A stretch of 8,222 bases of DNA, from the NCBI GenBank assembly GCA_035693105.1, contig DASSHC010000015.1:1-8222 (forward strand), in the 5' to 3' direction. The notes beneath the pieces were generated by a model that ran no database searches, was not told the origin of the DNA, and saw only the letters and a program-made list of their open reading frames with translations. This stretch comes from DASSHC01 sp035693105 (lineage in GTDB: Bacteria > Chloroflexota > Chloroflexia > Thermomicrobiales > Thermomicrobiaceae). Positions 1 through 6,437 of the stretch are shown in pieces; position 1 is the first letter of the stretch; every line of letters starts with the position of its first letter. A program made the position numbers and the translations under genes.

Positions 1-89
1 AAAGCTCAGCCCCATCAGTGGGCTTCGCGGATTCAGCGCGGGAATTATGGCGTTTGCGGCAATAACCTGGCGTACGCCATCTCGCTCCT

Positions 90-140
90 AGCCTGTTTCA
101 ACAGGCTTCGTCTGTTAGCGCTGCGGCTTTAGCCCAGCGC
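90..140. repeat. Two adjacent hairpin-forming inverted repeats
   Basis: AGCCTGTT (90-97) and AACAGGCT (100-107) form an 8-bp stem with a 2-base centre. Ten bases later, GCGCTG/CAGCGC and GGCT/AGCC form a stem of ten pairs with one bulged C (118-140). The tight tandem arrangement resembles dispersed palindromic repeats of GC-rich genomes more than a terminator, because no T tract follows. Whether copies occur elsewhere in the genome cannot be seen here. Confidence 0.4.
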
Positions 141-340
141 GACATGGACGACGGAACTCCAGGATAAGTCCTCAAACTCCATTAACCCCGCGCGCCGGGC
201 GGCACCGAGGCTTCGGGAGTCATCACGAACCTTCCACGAATCCCCACGATACGCGGCACCAAGCCCGAACGAATGGCGACAACCGTCCTCGCGGCGACTC
301 GTCCATTGTCCCTCGCCTCTGCTCGCGTCGATTCGAGCAA

Positions 341-364
341 GTGTGCCATCCCCCATTGGCACAC
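341..364. repeat. 8-bp perfect inverted repeat upstream of the thioredoxin/NHL gene
   Basis: GTGTGCCA and TGGCACAC are separated by 8 bases. It lies about 110 bases before the ATG of the downstream selenoprotein candidate, a place where an operator or leader hairpin could act. No cognate regulator is visible, so a regulatory role is only a possibility. Confidence 0.3.
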
Positions 365-475
365 CGAGGCCTCGCGTACATCACGTCTTGGCGCGCAACT
401 GGCGGGGAAGGCGTGGAGGCTGCGGCGTGTTCGAGCCTTGGTGAGCGCGACGCCGCGCGGTAGGAGGAGAAGCAG

Positions 476-1969
476 ATGGCCGGCTACAACGACTACCCCG
501 GCGCGGTGCGCGCCCCCGAGTTCCCCGCCGGCCTGGAGTGGCTCAACGTCGAGCGCCCGCTGCGCCTGGCCGACCTGCGCGGCAAAATCGTGATCCTCGA
601 CTTCTGGACCTACGGCTGAATCAACTGCCTGCACCTGCTGCCGCAGTTAGCGGCGGTCGAGCACCGCTTCCCCGAGCACCTGGCCGTGATCGGCGTCCAC
701 TCGCCCAAGTTCCCCACCGAGCACACCAGCCGCGGCCTGCGCGGCGCCGTGGGCCGGCTGGAGATCGCGCACCCGGTCGTCAACGACGCCGAGATGGCGG
801 TCTGGGATGCCTACGGCGTGCGCGCCTGGCCGACGCTGATGTTCGTCGACCCGCGCGGCTATGTGGTCGGCAAGCACGAGGGCGAGGCCAGCGCCGACGA
901 GCTGGCCGACGTGGTCGCCGGGCTGATCGAGCGCTACCGCCAGCAGGGCGTACTCACCCCCGGACCGATCCCCGGCCTGGCGCCGCTCAAGCCGCCCAGC
1001 GGCCCGCTCGCCTTCCCCGGCAAGGTGCTGGCCGATGCCGCCGGCGATCGCCTCTTCGTGGCCGACTCCGGCCACCAGCGCCTCGTGGTCAGTGCCCTCG
1101 ACGGCGCTAATCCCTGGGTCATCGGCTCGGGCGAGCCGGGGCTAGCCGACGGCCCGGCGGCCGAGGCGCGCTTCCACCAGCCGGAGGGGATGGCGCTCGA
1201 CGGCGACACGCTCTACGTCGCCGACCGCGCCAATCACGCCATCCGCCGCGTCGATCTGGCCGCGCGCCAGGTGACGACCGTAGCTGGCACCGGGCGGCTC
1301 GGGCAGGGCTTCACCCACCCCGGCCCCGCGCGGGACGTCGATCTGCGCTCGCCCTGGGACGTCGCGCTGCACGCCGGGGTGCTCTACATCGCCATGGCCG
1401 GGCTGCATCAGCTCTGGGCGCTCGACCTCGCCGCCGGCCAACTCCGCCGCTACGCCGGCACCGGCCACGAGGGGATCAAGGACGGCGACCTCGGCCGCTG
1501 CTGGCTGGCGCAGCCGAGCGGTCTCGACCGCTCCGGCACCCGTCTCTACTTCGCCGACAGCGAGACGAGCAGTATCCGCACCGCCGATCTGCCGCCCGGC
1601 GATCAGGTGCGCACCCTGGTCGGCACCGGCCTCTTCGACTTCGGCGATGTCGACGGCGCCGGGCGCGGCGCGCTGCTGCAGCACCCACTGGGCGTGGCGG
1701 CGGGAGAGGGGGTGGGCGTGGTCTACCTGACCGACACCTACAACAGCAAGATCAAGACGATCGACCTGGCGAGCGGCGAGGTGCGGAGCTGGCTCGGCAG
1801 CGGTGAGGCGGGCCTGACCGACGGCGTGGGCGCCGCGGCGCGCTTCGACGAGCCGGGCGGGCTATCGCTGGCCGGGCGGCGGCTCTACATCGCCGACACC
1901 AACAACCACGCCATCCGCGTGGCCGAGATCGACACGGGCGTGGTGACGACGCTGCGGTTCGCGTTGTAG
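476..1969 (+). CDS. Thioredoxin-fold/NHL-repeat protein, probable selenoprotein (in-frame TGA)
   Basis: The frame starts at an ATG preceded by a strong ribosome binding site (AGGAGGAGA, 462-470) and runs 497 residues if the TGA at 617-619 (codon 48) is read through. Residues 1-47 match the start of a TlpA-like thioredoxin domain (RAPEFPAGLEWLN, then ILDFWTYG). After the TGA the frame continues INCLHLLPQL, then GVHSPKF and the cis-proline loop AWPT (Pro119). Relatives of the NHLRC2 type carry WTYCCINC here, so TGA stands at the first cysteine of CxxC (U-I-N-C, resolving Cys51). Residues about 178-497 are a run of about six NHL repeats (LFVAD, LYVAD, LYIAM, LYFAD, VYLTD, LYIAD), probably a beta-propeller. 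A redox role using Sec48-Cys51 is inferred; the substrate is unknown. A SECIS-like stem-loop lies 18-38 bases after the TGA. A nonsense mutation, a sequencing error, or initiation at GTG 686 are alternatives, but the last would remove half the thioredoxin fold. No transmembrane segment or signal peptide is evident. Confidence 0.88.
617..619 (+). other. Probable selenocysteine codon (UGA) at the CxxC motif
   Basis: TGA is in frame with the upstream 47 codons and the downstream 449 codons, and falls exactly on the catalytic cysteine position of a thioredoxin-type motif. This is the classic Cys-to-Sec replacement site. TGA is used as a normal stop by the antiporter, the YdhR-like gene, the GNAT gene and the LLM gene in this window, so a wholesale reassignment of TGA is ruled out. 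The selenium machinery (selA, selB, selC, selD) is not in the window. Confidence 0.7.
637..657 (+). promoter_or_regulatory. Candidate bacterial SECIS stem-loop
   Basis: GCCGC (640-644) pairs with GCGGC (650-654) around the loop AGUUA (645-649). U639-G655, C638-G656 and G637-U657 extend the stem to eight pairs. The loop starts 25 bases after the UGA, has G at its second position and contains GU, which fits the general bacterial SECIS rules (short apical loop, G in the first two positions, roughly 16-37 bases from UGA). The loop forces the codon TTA (647-649), which I find nowhere else in this gene's frame; its other leucines are CTG, CTC or TTG. That codon choice suggests selection on the RNA. 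The pairing is done by eye, without energy calculation. Confidence 0.65.
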
Positions 1970-2006
1970 GGGGCGGCGGCCGTCATCGATCGCGACACGC
2001 TCCATT

Positions 2007-2047
2007 GGCCCGCGTGTCCTCATGTCCCCGTTACTGATACGCGGGCC
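2007..2047 (+). repeat. 12-bp inverted repeat, possible terminator stem of the NHL gene
   Basis: GGCCCGCGTGTC (2007-2018) pairs with GATACGCGGGCC (2036-2047), giving 12 pairs as RNA including one G-U wobble, with a 17-base loop. It lies 38 bases past the stop of the thioredoxin/NHL gene, a natural place for transcription to end. No U tract follows, so it is not a canonical intrinsic terminator; it may instead be part of the repeat cluster beside it. Confidence 0.4.
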
Positions 2048-2051
2048 AGCG

Positions 2052-2079
2052 AGGGCGGCCACGGGGGGCCGCCCCTACA
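2052..2079 (-). repeat. REP-like palindromic repeat, GC-rich variant
   Basis: Read on the minus strand it begins TGTAGGGGC like the two copies at 2115 and 6334. GGGCGGCC (2053-2060) pairs with GGCCGCCC (2067-2074) around ACGGGG. It shares the outer bases AGGGC and CCCCTACA with the other copies but has compensated changes in the stem (GGCC for AGAC), so the hairpin is kept while the sequence differs. Confidence 0.65.
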
Positions 2080-2114
2080 GGAGACGCGTGTCGTTTGACG
2101 CGCTATGTCGACAT

Positions 2115-2142
2115 TGTAGGGGCAGACCCCTGTGTCTGCCCT
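2115..2142 (+). repeat. REP-like palindromic repeat, copy A
   Basis: It begins TGTAGGGGC and ends TCTGCCCT. GGGCAGAC and GTCTGCCC form an 8-bp stem with loop CCCTGT. The 28 bases are identical to copy B at 6334-6361 and face the variant at 2052-2079. Such dispersed palindromes lie between genes and can serve as transcription or mRNA-stability boundaries; the mobilising enzyme is not in this window. Confidence 0.75.
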
Positions 2143-2275
2143 CTCCCACGCGGCGCCATGCCGGTCGGTTGGTGTTCGCGCGCCCCGCCACCTCCCCGCC
2201 CCGTTCCCGCCGTTCCGTGTATCGTACGGGAGTGTGCGGCGGCTGGTGGGCTGATGAATTGGGTGGCAGGGGGCG

Positions 2276-3883
2276 ATGACGGGACTGTCGCTTGAGACCG
2301 CTGTGGTCAGCGGGCTGCTGGTGGTGGTGGTCGCCGCGATCCTGGTGCGCCGGATCAACCTCCCCTACACCGCGCTGCTGGTCCTCGTCGGCCTGCTGCT
2401 CGGCTTCGTGCCGCTGGTGCCGCATTTCGAGCTGACGCCCGCCGTGATCCTCTTGATCTTCCTGCCGCCGCTCCTGTTTGAAGCCAGCTTCAACCTGCAC
2501 GAGGAGTCGCTGCGCGAGAGCCTGCCGGCGATGCTTCTCTTGGCCATCCCCGGCACGGTCGTCGGAGCGCTGGTGATCGCCGCGCTGCTGCGTGCCAGCA
2601 CCGGCAAGCCGCTGAGCATCCTCTTCGTCTTCGGCGCGCTGGTCGCCGCCACCGACCCGATCTCGGTGCTGGCCGTCTTCCGACGGCTGGGCGTCTCGCC
2701 GCGGCTGGCGACCATCGTCGAGGGCGAGAGCCTCTTCAACGACGGGGTCGCCATCGTCCTCTTCGGCATCGCGCTGGAGATCGCGCTCGGCCAGCCCTTC
2801 CACCTGACCCACGGCCTGGTCGAGTTCGTCCGGGTGGCCCTCGGCGGGGTGGTGGCCGGGCTGGTGTGCGCGCTGCTGGCGATCGCGCTCTTGCGCCGGA
2901 TCACCGACGCGCTGATCGAGACCGCGTTGACGACCGTGGTGGCCTTCGGCGCCTACGTCCTGGCCGAGCGGCTGGGGGTCAGCGGCGTGATCGCGGTGGT
3001 GGTGGCGGGGATCATCCTCAGCCGCGAGCGCGCCGTTAGCATCTCGCCGAGCAGCCGCGTCATGCTCGGCGCGTTTTGGGAGTACATCAGCTTCCTGGGC
3101 AACTCGATGATCTTCCTGCTGATGGGGATGCGTATCGCCGCTCCGGAGTTGTGGGACAACCTGGGAACCGTGGCGCTGGTGATGCTGGTGGTGCTCGTCA
3201 GCCGCCTGGTGATCGTGGTGCTGGCCAACGGCGTGCTGCGCGTGATGCGGCAGCCGCTCCCCTGGCGCTGGCTGCCGGTGCTGACCTGGGGCGGGCTGCG
3301 CGGCGCGGTGACGCTGGCGCTGGCGCTCAGCCTGCCGGCTGGCCTCCCGGAGCGCGACTGGATGCAGGTGATGGCGTTCGGGGTGGTGCTCGTCTCACTG
3401 CTGGGCGAGGGGCTGACGATGGAGCCGCTGGTGCGCCGGCTCGGACTGAGCAACCCGCGCCAGGTGGAGTACGAGCGGCACCTGGCGCGTCTCTTCGCGA
3501 TCAACCGCGCGCTGCGCGTGCTCGATCAGGAGCAGGAGCAGGGCACGCTGCTGCCGAACGTGGTGTCGCTGGTGCGCGCCGGCTACGAGGAGGCCGCGCG
3601 CCAGGAGCATCGCGAGCTGGAGGCGCTGGAGGCCAAGGACAGCCGGCTGCGCCAACAACAGCTCCGCCTGACTCGGCGCCAGGCGCTGCTGGCAGAGCGT
3701 GCGGCGCTGCACGACCTGGGGCGCCAGGGCCAGATCTCGGCCGAGACGCTCGACGACCTGCTGCGCGCGGTCGATACCGCCCTGGTGCGGCTGGACGAGC
3801 CCGGCGAGGAGCCGGCGGCCGAGGAGGAACCGAGCGCCAGGCCGCGGACCTCGCGCTCGCGGCCGGTGCTGCCGCCGGAGTGA
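2276..3883 (+). CDS. Na+/H+ antiporter, CPA1 (NhaP-like) family
   Basis: This 535-residue inner-membrane protein is predicted to exchange Na+ (or K+) for protons, serving pH and sodium homeostasis. About 12 hydrophobic segments fill residues 5-385. Family motifs are clear: FLPPLLFEA (62-70), ATDP (125-128), the ion-binding region ESLFND with Asn155-Asp156, and GLRGAV (340-345) with the conserved Arg342. The hydrophilic tail (about 390-535) is rich in Gln, Glu and Arg, probably partly coiled coil, and ends in a low-complexity Glu/Arg/Pro stretch; a cytosolic regulatory role is inferred. The ATG at 2276 is preceded by a purine-rich stretch (GGCAGGGGGCG) and opens directly into the first membrane segment. 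Ion specificity cannot be read from the sequence. Confidence 0.93.
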   Translation: MTGLSLETAVVSGLLVVVVAAILVRRINLPYTALLVLVGLLLGFVPLVPHFELTPAVILLIFLPPLLFEASFNLHEESLRESLPAMLLLAIPGTVVGALVIAALLRASTGKPLSILFVFGALVAATDPISVLAVFRRLGVSPRLATIVEGESLFNDGVAIVLFGIALEIALGQPFHLTHGLVEFVRVALGGVVAGLVCALLAIALLRRITDALIETALTTVVAFGAYVLAERLGVSGVIAVVVAGIILSRERAVSISPSSRVMLGAFWEYISFLGNSMIFLLMGMRIAAPELWDNLGTVALVMLVVLVSRLVIVVLANGVLRVMRQPLPWRWLPVLTWGGLRGAVTLALALSLPAGLPERDWMQVMAFGVVLVSLLGEGLTMEPLVRRLGLSNPRQVEYERHLARLFAINRALRVLDQEQEQGTLLPNVVSLVRAGYEEAARQEHRELEALEAKDSRLRQQQLRLTRRQALLAERAALHDLGRQGQISAETLDDLLRAVDTALVRLDEPGEEPAAEEEPSARPRTSRSRPVLPPE

Positions 3884-3948
3884 GCCGCGCGACCAGCGTA
3901 CGGCGCGCAAGACGTTCGTCCAGCCGTCGACCGGGACTTTTTCACCCC

Positions 3949-3967
3949 GGCCGCGAGACGCGCGGCC
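3949..3967 (+). repeat. 7-bp GC hairpin after the antiporter gene
   Basis: GGCCGCG (3949-3955) pairs with CGCGGCC (3961-3967) around AGACG, 66 bases beyond the antiporter stop and before the small membrane protein. There is no U tract, so it is at best a weak or Rho-type boundary. Confidence 0.3.
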
Positions 3968-4048
3968 CTACCCGCGGCCGGCTCGCTTCAGCATAGTAGT
4001 GCCGGTGCGTTTCTGCACTGTGGACTGCGAAAGCGAGGTGCCGCGCAT

Positions 4049-4387
4049 ATGCGACTCGATCTCGACGTGCTGCTCATCATCGTGCTCTGCGTCGTCACCT
4101 GCGGGTTGGCGGTCTCCGTGCTCTGCGACACGCTGGGCCGACCCTACCTCGTCACCGTGCGCGGCACGCGCCTGCGTCTCGCGATGGCTCGCCTGCTCAG
4201 CTGGCTGGGCGCCGCCGCGAGCGGCCTGCTCGGCTGGGTGGTGCTGATCCACCTCTTCCCCGAGCTGCTGGCGCTGGCGGCCTTCTTCGGTTTCGAGGCG
4301 GTGCTGCTCGATGTCTGCGCCCAGCGTATTCTCTACGTGCCGGCGAGCGTGCCGCTGCCGCTGCCGCTGCGCAACCGTTCACGGTAG
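4049..4387 (+). CDS. Small membrane protein, unknown function
   Basis: I do not recognise a family for this 112-residue protein. Hydrophobic segments lie at about residues 7-26, 49-68 and 71-89, separated by a basic loop (RPYLVTVRGTRLRLAMAR), so two or three membrane spans are likely. The C-terminus has an alternating Pro/Leu stretch (VPLPLPLR). The ATG at 4049 follows GCGAGGTG at a suitable distance. The gene lies 165 bases downstream of the antiporter on the same strand and could be co-expressed, but the gap and a hairpin between them make that uncertain. Its last nine bases overlap the end of the convergent YdhR-like gene, so both stop codons sit within each other's coding sequence. Confidence 0.7.
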   Translation: MRLDLDVLLIIVLCVVTCGLAVSVLCDTLGRPYLVTVRGTRLRLAMARLLSWLGAAASGLLGWVVLIHLFPELLALAAFFGFEAVLLDVCAQRILYVPASVPLPLPLRNRSR

Positions 4388-4690
4388 CGGCGGGATCGGC
4401 AGGTTCTGGATGGTATCGCTGACCGCCAGGTAGCGGATCTCCGGCTCCACGCCGAAGGCCTGCCCGGCGCGGCGGCGCCACTCCTCGTTGTAGGTCGCCT
4501 GCGCCCGCTCCATCGAGTCCCACAGGTAGATCCCACCCGCCTCGGGGCCCAGCTCGGCCGTCCAGTAGATCTTGAGGATCAGGCCGGGCAGCCCCTCGTA
4601 GGCCACACGGCGCTCGCGCGACTTCTGCACGAAGCGACTGGGATCGAAGGACTCTTCGGGGTAGCGGAAGGTGACGATGGCGGCGATCAT
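4379..4690 (-). CDS. YdhR-like putative monooxygenase (ABM-fold) protein
   Basis: This 103-residue protein resembles the E. coli YdhR type of dimeric alpha/beta-barrel proteins: an N-terminal strand AAIVTFRY, a helix, GLPGLILKIYW, then the characteristic EAGGIYLWDS (about residues 50-59) and a following helix with YNEEWRRRAGQ. Members are annotated as putative monooxygenases without a bound cofactor; the substrate is unknown. It is the second gene of a pair: its ATG (4690-4688) overlaps the TGA of the acetyltransferase gene as ATGA, and GGGAGG (4704-4699) gives a ribosome binding site 8 bases before it. Translational coupling is likely. Its 3' end overlaps the convergent small membrane gene by nine bases. 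Confidence 0.82.
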   Translation of the reverse strand: MIAAIVTFRYPEESFDPSRFVQKSRERRVAYEGLPGLILKIYWTAELGPEAGGIYLWDSMERAQATYNEEWRRRAGQAFGVEPEIRYLAVSDTIQNLPIPPLP

Positions 4691-5298
4691 TCGGTTTGCC
4701 TCCCTTGTTCGTGTCCGTCGTGGCGCGCCCGCCCCGTGAACTCCGGCTGCAGGACGCTCATCACGATCTGGTCGTGCCAGCGGCCCTCGCGGAAGAAATC
4801 ATCGCGCAAGACCCCATCCTCGCGGAAGCCGCAGGCCGCGTAGGCGCGCCGCGCCCCCAGGTTCTCCGCGAAGACGGTCAGCGACACCTTATGCAGCGCA
4901 AGCCCCGCTCCCTCCCCCTCCTCCTCCCCCTCCTCCGCGGCGAAGGCGTAACCCAGGAGCGTTCGCAGCGTGTCCTTGGCGTAGCCCCGGCCCCAGGCCG
5001 CGCGCTCGCCGATCATCAGTGCCAGCTCGGCGCGGCGGTTGGCGGCGTCCAGGTTGAAGAGATTGGTATAGCCGATCGGCGCGCTCCGCTCGTCGAGGAT
5101 GGCCCAGGTCAGGGCGCCGCTCGCCTGGTTCTCCCGGTACCAGGCATCGAGCGCTGCCGGGCTCGGCGCCCGGTCGCTGATCCAATAGCGCGTGACCGCC
5201 GGATCGGCGCGCCAGCGACCGACCAGCGGCAGATACTCCGGGCCGAGCGGCACCAGCCGCACGCGCTCCCCAGGCAAGACCGGCACCACCGCCGTCAT
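4687..5298 (-). CDS. GNAT family N-acetyltransferase (RimJ/RimL-like)
   Basis: This 203-residue protein transfers an acetyl group from acetyl-CoA to an amine; the substrate is not predictable. It opens with the RimJ/L-like pattern GERVRLVPLGPEYLPLV (10-26), has YTNLFNLD and AELALMIG (strands 3-4), the acetyl-CoA pyrophosphate-binding stretch WGRGYAKDT (102-110), and the family's KVSLTVFAENLGARRAYAACGF (137-158) and late FREGRWHD. The start at 5298 is chosen because AAGGAG lies 6 bases upstream (5310-5305); the frame stays open to 5736 but that part looks like non-coding shadow. An acidic insert (AEEGEEEGEGAG, 121-132) between strands is unusual and is encoded by a purine mirror repeat. It is first in an operon with the YdhR-like gene (ATGA overlap) and divergent from the LLM oxidoreductase 120 bases away. 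Confidence 0.9.
   Translation of the reverse strand: MTAVVPVLPGERVRLVPLGPEYLPLVGRWRADPAVTRYWISDRAPSPAALDAWYRENQASGALTWAILDERSAPIGYTNLFNLDAANRRAELALMIGERAAWGRGYAKDTLRTLLGYAFAAEEGEEEGEGAGLALHKVSLTVFAENLGARRAYAACGFREDGVLRDDFFREGRWHDQIVMSVLQPEFTGRARHDGHEQGRQTE
4903..4933 (-). repeat. Purine mirror repeat with G-quadruplex pattern inside the GNAT gene
   Basis: The plus strand is uninterrupted pyrimidine from 4908 to 4936, and 4911-4933 reads the same in both directions (mirror centre at T4922). On the minus strand, the coding strand, G runs of 5, 5, 3 and 4 (4930-4926, 4918-4914, 4912-4910, 4906-4903) are separated by loops of 7, 1 and 3 bases, which fits the usual four-run quadruplex pattern. 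It encodes the acidic Glu/Gly insert of the acetyltransferase. Confidence 0.6.
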
Positions 5299-5418
5299 GC
5301 ACGGCTCCTTTCCCACCCGCTCCCCGCGACCCGGCAAGCCTCGTGCGGAGTTTATGCGATCATTGGCGCGGCGCGCTGCGCCCGCACGTCGACCCAACTG
5401 AAGGTGGAGGGAGCGGAG

Positions 5419-6288
5419 ATGGCGGGAACCAGGCGAGGCTTTGGGGTGGCAGCGGCGATCGCCCCGGTGGTGATTCGCGCGGCCGCATCGTCGTCGGAGT
5501 CGTACGGCTACGACTCCTTTTGGGTCAACGATACGGACCAGGGCGACGGCTTGCGCGCGCTGGCCGAGGCGGCGGCCGACACCGCCATCGTCAAGCTGGG
5601 GGTGGGCGTGATCCCCCTCTCGCGCCGCTCGCCCGAGAGCATCATCGCGCAGCTCAACGATCTCGCCCCGAAGATCGGCCAGAGCGGGCACGTCGGCGAC
5701 ACGATCGAGATGAGCGGCGAGCTCCACACCATCCACGGCGTCAGCCTGCCGCTCGACCGGCTGCTACTCGGCGTCGGCAGCGGCGCGGGCGGGCCGGGGG
5801 CGCTGGAGCGCGTGCGCCAGGGCGTGGAGCTGCTGCGCGCGCGGCTCGACACGCGCATCTTCATCTCGGCGCTCGGGCCGCGCATGTCGCGCCTGGCCGG
5901 CGAGGTCGCCGATGGCGTCCTCTTCAACTGGCTGACGCCCGACTACGCCCGCCGCTCGGCCGAGTGGGTGCGCGAGGCGGCGGCGCGGGCCGGGCGCGAG
6001 ACGCCCCAGCTCTACGCCTACGTGCGCGTGGCGCTCGGCCCGGCCAGCACGGCGCGGCTGGTGCGAGAGTCGGCGCGCTACGGCGCCATCCCTTCCTACG
6101 CCGACCACTTCCGGCGCCAGGCGGTCGAGCCGGCGGCCACCGGCATCGGCGTCAACACACCGGAGGAGATTCGCGCCCGGCTGGCGCCCTGGGAGGGTGC
6201 GGTCGACGAGGTGGTGATCCGCGCCATCACCGCCGAGGACACGCTGGACGAGACGATCGACCTGATCAAAGCCGCCGCGCCGCTGTGA
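5419..6288 (+). CDS. LLM class flavin-dependent oxidoreductase (luciferase-like)
   Basis: This 289-residue protein belongs to the bacterial luciferase-like TIM-barrel group, which uses FMN or coenzyme F420 for oxidation or reduction of an unknown substrate in the cytosol. Visible motifs are GYDSFWVND (30-38), the strand KLGVGVIPLSRRSP (59-72), LLLGVGSG (115-122), FISALGPRMSRLAGEVADGVLFNWLTP (148-174) and VDEVVIRAI near the C-terminus. The ATG at 5419 is chosen for GGAGG 8 bases upstream (5406-5410) and because the protein pattern begins here; the same frame is open back to 4696 but that part is antisense to the GNAT gene. Residues about 83-107 look like an extra segment compared with the usual short link between the third strand and LPLDRLLLG. 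The protein is slightly shorter than classic 300-350 residue members. It is divergent from the GNAT operon. Confidence 0.9.
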   Translation: MAGTRRGFGVAAAIAPVVIRAAASSSESYGYDSFWVNDTDQGDGLRALAEAAADTAIVKLGVGVIPLSRRSPESIIAQLNDLAPKIGQSGHVGDTIEMSGELHTIHGVSLPLDRLLLGVGSGAGGPGALERVRQGVELLRARLDTRIFISALGPRMSRLAGEVADGVLFNWLTPDYARRSAEWVREAAARAGRETPQLYAYVRVALGPASTARLVRESARYGAIPSYADHFRRQAVEPAATGIGVNTPEEIRARLAPWEGAVDEVVIRAITAEDTLDETIDLIKAAAPL

Positions 6289-6333
6289 TACGGCGGTTTG
6301 CATCGCCCCCGGTTGGTGCAGTTTCGTTCCAGT

Positions 6334-6361
6334 TGTAGGGGCAGACCCCTGTGTCTGCCCT
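6334..6361 (+). repeat. REP-like palindromic repeat, copy B
   Basis: Identical over 28 bases to copy A at 2115-2142: TGTAGGGGC start, 8-bp stem GGGCAGAC/GTCTGCCC, CCCT end. It lies 45 bases after the LLM gene stop and forms an inverted pair with the copy at 6438-6464. Confidence 0.8.
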
Positions 6362-6437
6362 GTCTCCCCTATGGGAATGCGACGGGGATATCGGGCACCG
6401 TGGGGCGGCAAACGAAGCGGCGGGTACCAGGGCGGCG

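Larger units (their letters stand above)
1..475. other. Intergenic region with inverted repeats, no convincing gene
   Basis: I see no reading frame here with a ribosome binding site and recognisable protein content; open frames crossing it look like GC-rich shadows. It contains a near-perfect palindrome AGCCTGTT-TC-AACAGGCT (90-107), an adjacent stem GCGCTG-c-GGCT-tt-AGCC-CAGCGC (118-140), a hairpin GCTCG/CGAGC (321-325 with 334-338), and an 8-bp inverted repeat GTGTGCCA/TGGCACAC (341-348 with 357-364). The base composition is less GC-rich at the far left (1-180) than in the genes. The last 14 bases carry the strong ribosome binding site of the downstream gene. No promoter can be assigned with confidence. 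Confidence 0.6.
1970..2275. other. Intergenic region with three hairpin elements
   Basis: This 306-base gap between the thioredoxin/NHL gene and the antiporter holds no credible gene. It has a long inverted repeat (2007-2047), then two facing palindromic repeats (2052-2079 and 2115-2142). The last 130 bases are C-rich and lead to the antiporter ribosome binding site. I cannot assign a promoter with a good -35/-10 pair. Confidence 0.6.

Noticed and set aside
617..619. TGA as evidence for a pseudogene or for a reassigned genetic code
   Set aside because: Several genes in the window end with TGA, so code reassignment fails. A simple pseudogene is possible, but position at the catalytic Cys, a SECIS-like stem-loop and otherwise intact frame favour Sec. 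Sequencing error cannot be excluded from sequence alone.
182..634. Minus-strand 150-codon frame in the left region
   Set aside because: No recognisable domain, it overlaps the thioredoxin gene start and hairpin-rich sequence, and its composition is that of a shadow.
686..1969. Gene model starting at GTG 686 as a complete NHL protein
   Set aside because: It would cut the thioredoxin domain in half and ignore the strong ribosome binding site at 462-470 and the matching family sequence in codons 1-47.
2075..2904. Long minus-strand frames opposite the antiporter
   Set aside because: Composition (Gln/Asp/Arg-rich, no motifs) is typical of antisense shadows of a GC-rich membrane protein gene, which is itself unmistakable.
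3076..3996. 306-codon plus-strand frame inside the antiporter
   Set aside because: Ala/Gly/Arg low-complexity out-of-frame shadow; no start signal or domain.
4696..5418. Long N-terminal extension of the LLM oxidoreductase
   Set aside because: This stretch is antisense to the GNAT gene for most of its length, has no family similarity and no ribosome binding site; a good one precedes 5419.
5299..5736. N-terminal extension of the GNAT protein on the minus strand
   Set aside because: The translated extension is Arg/His-rich shadow of the LLM gene, and a clear ribosome binding site fits the start at 5298.
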